Source: an uncultured Collinsella sp. (GTDB lineage Bacteria; Actinomycetota; Coriobacteriia; Coriobacteriales; Coriobacteriaceae). Taken from it: a stretch of DNA of 9,066 nucleotides. The notes under the pieces were generated by a model that saw only the letters and a list, made by a program, of their open reading frames with translations, did not search any database and had not been told where the DNA came from. The stretch covers positions 1 through 9,066 of the forward strand of contig CABUDZ010000082.1 in NCBI GenBank assembly GCA_902490445.1, in the 5' to 3' direction. Of this stretch, positions 6,968-9,066 are shown piece by piece. Made by a program: the position numbers and the translations under genes. The first letter of the stretch is position 1; every line of letters starts with the position of its first letter.

Positions 6968-7147
6968 ATGCCCGTACCTAAACAAAAGCAGGGTCGTATC
7001 CGCACTCACACCCGTCGTTCCGCCAACATGAAGATCTCGGCTGCGGCTCAGTCCACGTGCCCCCGTTGCGGCGCTGTCAAGCTTCCGCACCACGTGTGCC
7101 CCAGCTGCGGTTTCTACAAGGACCGCGAGGTTATCGTTACCGAGTAA
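6968..7147 (+). CDS. rpmF: Ribosomal protein bL32 (zinc-binding form)
   Basis: A 59-residue basic protein of the large ribosomal subunit. The start MPVPKQKQGRIRTHTRRS is the conserved rRNA-binding N-terminus. C31, C34, C44 and C47 (CPRC and CPSC) form a complete zinc ribbon, so this is the zinc-requiring paralogue, not the cysteine-free version some bacteria make under zinc limitation. AAGGAAGG at 6956-6962 has a 5-base spacer to the ATG. It follows DUF177 by 64 bp, the usual yceD-rpmF arrangement. A 6-bp hairpin overlaps the stop codon. Confidence 0.97.
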   Translation: MPVPKQKQGRIRTHTRRSANMKISAAAQSTCPRCGAVKLPHHVCPSCGFYKDREVIVTE

Positions 7148-7149
7148 CG
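7135..7149 (+). repeat. Hairpin across the rpmF stop codon
   Basis: CGTTAC (7135-7140) pairs with GTAACG (7144-7149) around a CGA loop, enclosing the rpmF stop at 7145-7147. It directly abuts the -10-like TATACT at 7151. It has no T-run and is not a terminator. It could protect the rpmF 3' end or simply be chance symmetry. Confidence 0.35.
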
Positions 7150-7156
7150 GTATACT
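7149..7156 (+). promoter_or_regulatory. -10-like element upstream of plsX
   Basis: GGTATACT: TATACT at 7151-7156 matches the -10 consensus at five of six positions. No clear -35 is present. Transcription would start at about 7161-7164, upstream of the terminator-like hairpin at 7188-7217, so the transcript would carry that hairpin in its leader. Confidence 0.45.
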
Positions 7157-7170
7157 CTGGATGCGATGCC

Positions 7171-7184
7171 GTTCCAAATGGAAC
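7171..7184 (+). repeat. Small hairpin in the plsX leader
   Basis: GTTCC (7171-7175) pairs with GGAAC (7180-7184) around an AAAT loop. It lies just before the larger terminator hairpin. It might be part of a leader fold; it is short enough to be incidental. Confidence 0.3.
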
Positions 7185-7187
7185 CAC

Positions 7188-7217
7188 AATGGCCGGCTCA
7201 ATGAGTCGGCCATTTTT
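7188..7217 (+). terminator. Intrinsic terminator/attenuator between rpmF and plsX
   Basis: A 12-bp stem (AATGGCCGGCTC at 7188-7199 with 7203-7214, one G-U pair) closes on an AAT loop and is followed by a T-run (7213-7217). This has the form of a strong rho-independent terminator. Only 17 bases separate it from the plsX ATG, leaving no room for a promoter, so every plsX transcript must read through it. It therefore either partly terminates after rpmF or acts as a plsX attenuator. Confidence 0.85.
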
Positions 7218-7221
7218 GTAT

Positions 7222-7237
7222 AAGGAGCATGTATATG
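7222..7237 (+). promoter_or_regulatory. Shine-Dalgarno fixing the plsX start
   Basis: AAGGAG at 7222-7227 is 7 bases from ATG 7235 but only 1 base from the in-frame ATG at 7229. The spacing shows that 7235 is the initiation codon. Confidence 0.85.
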
Positions 7238-8254
7238 AGTAACGTTCGCGTTTGTGTAGACGTTGTGGGCGGAGACGAGAAACCTCAGGTTGTTCTCGAT
7301 GGTATCGAGGCTGCGCTTGCCGCCGATCCCGATATCGAGGTCTTGGCAGCTGGCCCCTCTGAAATCGTCAATCCCTTTGCTGCTTCCCATGCACGTGTTG
7401 AGGCCCTTGAGGCACCCGACGTTATCGCCATGGATGACGATCCTATTCGCGCCGTGATGACCAAGCGCAAGTCCTCGATCGTGCTTGCCTGCCGCGCCAT
7501 CAAAAAGGGCAACGCGGACGCGTTCTTCTCCGCCGGCTCCACCGGCGCCATGACCGCCGCTGCTACCGCATACGTGACGCCGTTTAGGTATCAGGCCGAA
7601 GGCAAGAAGCAGCCGGTGCGCCCCTGTCTGACCAATGCGTTGCCCAATCGCGCCGGCGGTCTGACGGTGCTGTGCGATATGGGCGCCAACCCCGATGTCG
7701 AGGTCGATGACATGGTGCGTTTTGCCCAGATGGGTAGCGCCTATGCCCGCGTCGTCCTGGGCATCGAACATCCTCGCGTGGGCCTGCTTGGTAACGGCAC
7801 CGAGGACGAGAAGGGTTCTAACTTTACCAAGGCCTGCTTCCCTGCTATGAAGGCCGCAGTTCCGGGCTTTGTGGGCAACTGCGAAGGCACCGACCTCACC
7901 TCGGGCAATTTCGATGTCGTTGTTGCCGACGGCATGTCGGGCAATATCGCTCTCAAGGCTACCGAGGGCGCTGCCAAGTTTTTGCTGCAGGAGCTCAAGG
8001 GCGCCTTTATGGCCTCGCTCGGCACCAAGATCGCCGCGCTGCTCATCAAAAAGCAGATGCGCGAGATTAAGGCCAAGCTCTCTGGTGATGCCAAGGGCGG
8101 CGCGATTCTTTTGGGCCTGCGTGGCGTGGTCCTGATCGGCCATGGCGCCACCTCGGTCGAGGCTGTTAAAAACGGTACGCTTGCGGCGGCCGAAGCCGTG
8201 CGCGCGGGGCTGGTCGAGAACGTCGCCAACTCCATGGACGGCATCGTTTTGTAA
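7235..8254 (+). CDS. plsX: Phosphate acyltransferase PlsX
   Basis: A 339-residue enzyme, normal length, that converts acyl-ACP and phosphate to acyl-phosphate and ACP. Acyl-phosphate is then used by PlsY to acylate glycerol-3-phosphate at the membrane. Recognisable blocks are VDVVGGDEKP at 9-17 (usually DAMGGDxAP), SAGSTGA at 99-105, VRPCL near 128, CDMGANPDV at 147-155, GNGTEDEKGSNFTKA, FVGNCEGTDLTSGNFDVVVADGMSGN in two parts, and LLGLRGVVLIGHG near the end. It works on the same intermediate that FakA makes. The leader contains a terminator-like hairpin that any transcript must pass. In many Firmicutes fabD and fabG follow plsX; here acpP follows directly after a 124-bp gap. The identification is firm. 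Confidence 0.95.
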   Translation: MSNVRVCVDVVGGDEKPQVVLDGIEAALAADPDIEVLAAGPSEIVNPFAASHARVEALEAPDVIAMDDDPIRAVMTKRKSSIVLACRAIKKGNADAFFSAGSTGAMTAAATAYVTPFRYQAEGKKQPVRPCLTNALPNRAGGLTVLCDMGANPDVEVDDMVRFAQMGSAYARVVLGIEHPRVGLLGNGTEDEKGSNFTKACFPAMKAAVPGFVGNCEGTDLTSGNFDVVVADGMSGNIALKATEGAAKFLLQELKGAFMASLGTKIAALLIKKQMREIKAKLSGDAKGGAILLGLRGVVLIGHGATSVEAVKNGTLAAAEAVRAGLVENVANSMDGIVL

Positions 8255-8299
8255 GAGCGAGTTAGAGCGCTGTTATGTGCCTCGCGGCCTGCTTCGTGG

Positions 8300-8307
8300 G
8301 GTAGAAT
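8300..8307 (+). promoter_or_regulatory. -10-like element upstream of acpP
   Basis: GGTAGAAT: TAGAAT at 8302-8307 matches the -10 consensus at five of six positions and lies between plsX and acpP. There is no good -35 upstream. The predicted start is near 8313, just before the palindrome at 8321-8342, so the transcript would begin with that hairpin. Confidence 0.5.
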
Positions 8308-8320
8308 CAGAACCGTGTCT

Positions 8321-8349
8321 TGGTACCGCCCGGGCGGTACCATTCTTTT
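8321..8349 (+). terminator. 22-bp perfect palindrome with T-rich tail before acpP (attenuator or operator)
   Basis: TGGTACCGCCC at 8321-8331 is followed immediately by its exact reverse complement to 8342. In RNA it would fold into a very stable GC-rich hairpin with a tight CCGG loop. The tail ATTCTTTT (8342-8349) is like a weak terminator T-run. The 29 bases to the acpP ATG hold a Shine-Dalgarno but no clear promoter, so acpP transcripts must read through. Uninterrupted symmetry also fits a dimeric-repressor operator just downstream of the start point. I cannot decide between them from sequence. Confidence 0.6.
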
Positions 8350-8378
8350 GGTATTCATGCACTATGAGAGGAAGCGCT

Positions 8379-8621
8379 ATGGACCGCTCCGAAATCTTCG
8401 ACAAGATCGCCGAGGTCGCTGCTGACGTTCTGGGCGTCGATGTTGCCGAAATTAGCGATGAGACCACCTTTGACGACCTCGATGCCAACTCGCTCGAGCG
8501 CCTGCAACTGGTTACGGCTATCGAGGACGAGTTCAATCTCGAGATCGATGACGAGACCCTGCTCTCGCTCAACTCTGTCGCCGACGCCGTCGACGCGATC
8601 GAAAACGCCAGGGAGGCTTAG
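8379..8621 (+). CDS. acpP: Acyl carrier protein
   Basis: An 80-residue, highly acidic four-helix carrier that holds growing acyl chains on a 4'-phosphopantetheine arm. The attachment serine is S38 in LDANSLERLQLVTAIEDEF (34-52). The residue before it is Asn, where most ACPs have the Asp of the DSL motif. The rest fits a fatty-acid ACP: hydrophobic helix II, IEDEFNLEIDDET, and a Leu/Val pattern in helix IV. AGAGGAA at 8366-8372 lies 6 bases before ATG 8379. rnc starts 3 bases after the stop, and its Shine-Dalgarno lies inside the last acpP codons. The acpP-rnc pair next to plsX is widespread and supports assignment as the main ACP of fatty acid synthesis. Confidence 0.93.
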   Translation: MDRSEIFDKIAEVAADVLGVDVAEISDETTFDDLDANSLERLQLVTAIEDEFNLEIDDETLLSLNSVADAVDAIENAREA

Positions 8622-8627
8622 GTCTTG
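8611..8627 (+). promoter_or_regulatory. Shine-Dalgarno for the TTG start of rnc
   Basis: GGGAGG at 8611-8616, within the acpP coding end, is 8 bases from TTG 8625. No ATG or GTG in the rnc frame lies nearby, and the protein from this TTG begins as RNase III proteins usually do. Confidence 0.75.
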
Positions 8628-9066
8628 GCTTTATCCGAACGACTTACGCGCGCCCAGGAGATTCTGGGCCACGAGTTCAATGACAAGGTGCTGCTGCGCG
8701 CGGCCCTTACGCATCCTTCGGCCGTCGAAGGCCAGCCAGTCTCGGCAAGCTACGAGCGCCTTGAGTTCTTGGGTGATTCCATTTTGGGCGCCGTTGTTGC
8801 ACGCTCCCTGTTTGTGTCCTATCCGGAGTTTGACGAGGGCAAGCTCACGCGCCTGAAGGTGTCCCTTGTCTCGGGCGCCACGCTGTCCGAGGTGTCGCAC
8901 GAGCTGGGTATCGATGACATCATCATCTTTGGTGCCTCCGAGACCGGTACCGGCGCGCGCGGCCTGCACTCGGCGCTCGAGAACGTCTACGAGTCGCTCG
9001 TGGGCGCGCTGTATCTGGACGCCGGCTGGGATGCCGCGGCGGAGTTTATCCACCGTACGCTTAAGC
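8625..9066 (+). CDS. rnc: Ribonuclease III, 5' part (runs off the window)
   Basis: The first 147 codons of RNase III, the double-strand RNA endonuclease that processes rRNA and structured mRNAs. The N-terminal nuclease domain is present with THPSA, the signature ERLEFLGDSIL at 44-54 (acidic residues E47 and D51) and the second active-site helix LENVYESLVGALYLDAG starting at 118. In that helix E123 is kept, but position 120 is Asn, where well-studied enzymes have a metal-ligand Asp (as in ADTVEALIG of E. coli). The C-terminal double-strand RNA-binding domain lies beyond the window. The start is TTG 8625, 3 bases after acpP, so the two genes are probably co-translated. The truncation is the window edge, not a broken gene. 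Confidence 0.95.
   Translation, partial: MALSERLTRAQEILGHEFNDKVLLRAALTHPSAVEGQPVSASYERLEFLGDSILGAVVARSLFVSYPEFDEGKLTRLKVSLVSGATLSEVSHELGIDDIIIFGASETGTGARGLHSALENVYESLVGALYLDAGWDAAAEFIHRTLK

Larger units (their letters stand above)
7161..7223 (+). other. Candidate 20-codon leader ORF before plsX
   Basis: ATG 7161 to TAA 7221-7223 encodes MRCRSKWNHNGRLNESAIFV. It begins 5 bases after the -10-like element, so it could be translated from a leaderless transcript. It runs through the whole terminator stem, and its stop overlaps the plsX ribosome binding site (TAAGGAG). There is no Shine-Dalgarno of its own. It may be a chance ORF; nothing but position supports it. Confidence 0.2.

Noticed and set aside
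7057..7242. A 61-codon + frame overlapping rpmF and the plsX leader
   Set aside because: It starts within the zinc-ribbon part of rpmF in another frame, has no ribosome binding site and crosses the terminator. The rpmF frame explains the sequence.
6920..8143. A 407-codon open frame on the minus strand opposite rpmF and plsX
   Set aside because: It covers two clear genes, an intergenic terminator and their leaders, and has no recognisable domain or upstream ribosome binding site.
8280..8301. Hairpin just upstream of the acpP -10 element
   Set aside because: A 7-bp stem with two G-U pairs and an 8-base loop, with no T-run. It is weak enough to be chance in GC-rich sequence.
1..9066. Search for a novel multi-gene system (defence, secretion, mobile or biosynthetic)
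   Set aside because: Every sizeable gene belongs to a known core family and the gaps are all under 200 bases, apart from small leader structures already listed. I find no support for an undescribed multi-gene system here.

Overview
The window reads as chromosomal housekeeping DNA from a moderately GC-rich actinobacterium, most likely of the class Coriobacteriia (Collinsella-like). The gene order mixes two neighbourhoods. The run Asp23/YloU - FakA/YloV - RecG ... PlsX - ACP - RNase III is familiar from Firmicutes. The run RsmD - CoaD and SepIVA-like protein - DUF177 - L32 - RNase III is familiar from Actinobacteria. The lineage call is an inference from gene order and protein sequence; no rRNA is present.

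Layout: 1-149 is non-coding, with a 16-bp palindrome, a short direct repeat and a good promoter. Then come tRNA-Asn (150-224) and its intrinsic terminator (231-260). All protein genes are on the + strand. An Asp23-family protein (419-775), FakA (803-2464), RecG (2475-4652), RsmD (4649-5293) and CoaD (5286-5783) form a tightly packed and partly overlapping run. A new transcription unit appears to start before a SepIVA/DivIVA-like coiled-coil protein (5852-6349), which is coupled to a DUF177/YceD protein (6349-6903), followed by rpmF (6968-7147). plsX (7235-8254) and acpP (8379-8621) each have a short leader containing a -10 element and an intrinsic-terminator-like hairpin just before the ribosome binding site. 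rnc (TTG start at 8625) runs off the right edge.

How the genes work together: FakA and PlsX both act on acyl-phosphate, the acyl donor that starts phospholipid synthesis. FakA takes exogenous fatty acids and PlsX takes acyl-ACP. ACP is the carrier, and CoaD makes the CoA precursor from which the 4'-phosphopantetheine arm of ACP comes. The remainder is ribosome and RNA biology (RsmD, L32, DUF177, RNase III, tRNA-Asn), DNA repair (RecG) and envelope or cell-cycle proteins (Asp23-like, SepIVA-like). The fabD and fabG genes often found between plsX and acpP are absent, as is fapR.

I see no mobile element, CRISPR array, toxin-antitoxin pair, phage gene or exotic multi-gene system. The most interesting signals are regulatory and small: hairpin-bearing leaders before plsX and acpP, a candidate 20-codon leader ORF running through the plsX terminator, a short SepIVA homologue, and substitutions at conserved positions in ACP (Asp to Asn before the phosphopantetheine Ser) and RNase III (Asp to Asn at a metal-ligand position).
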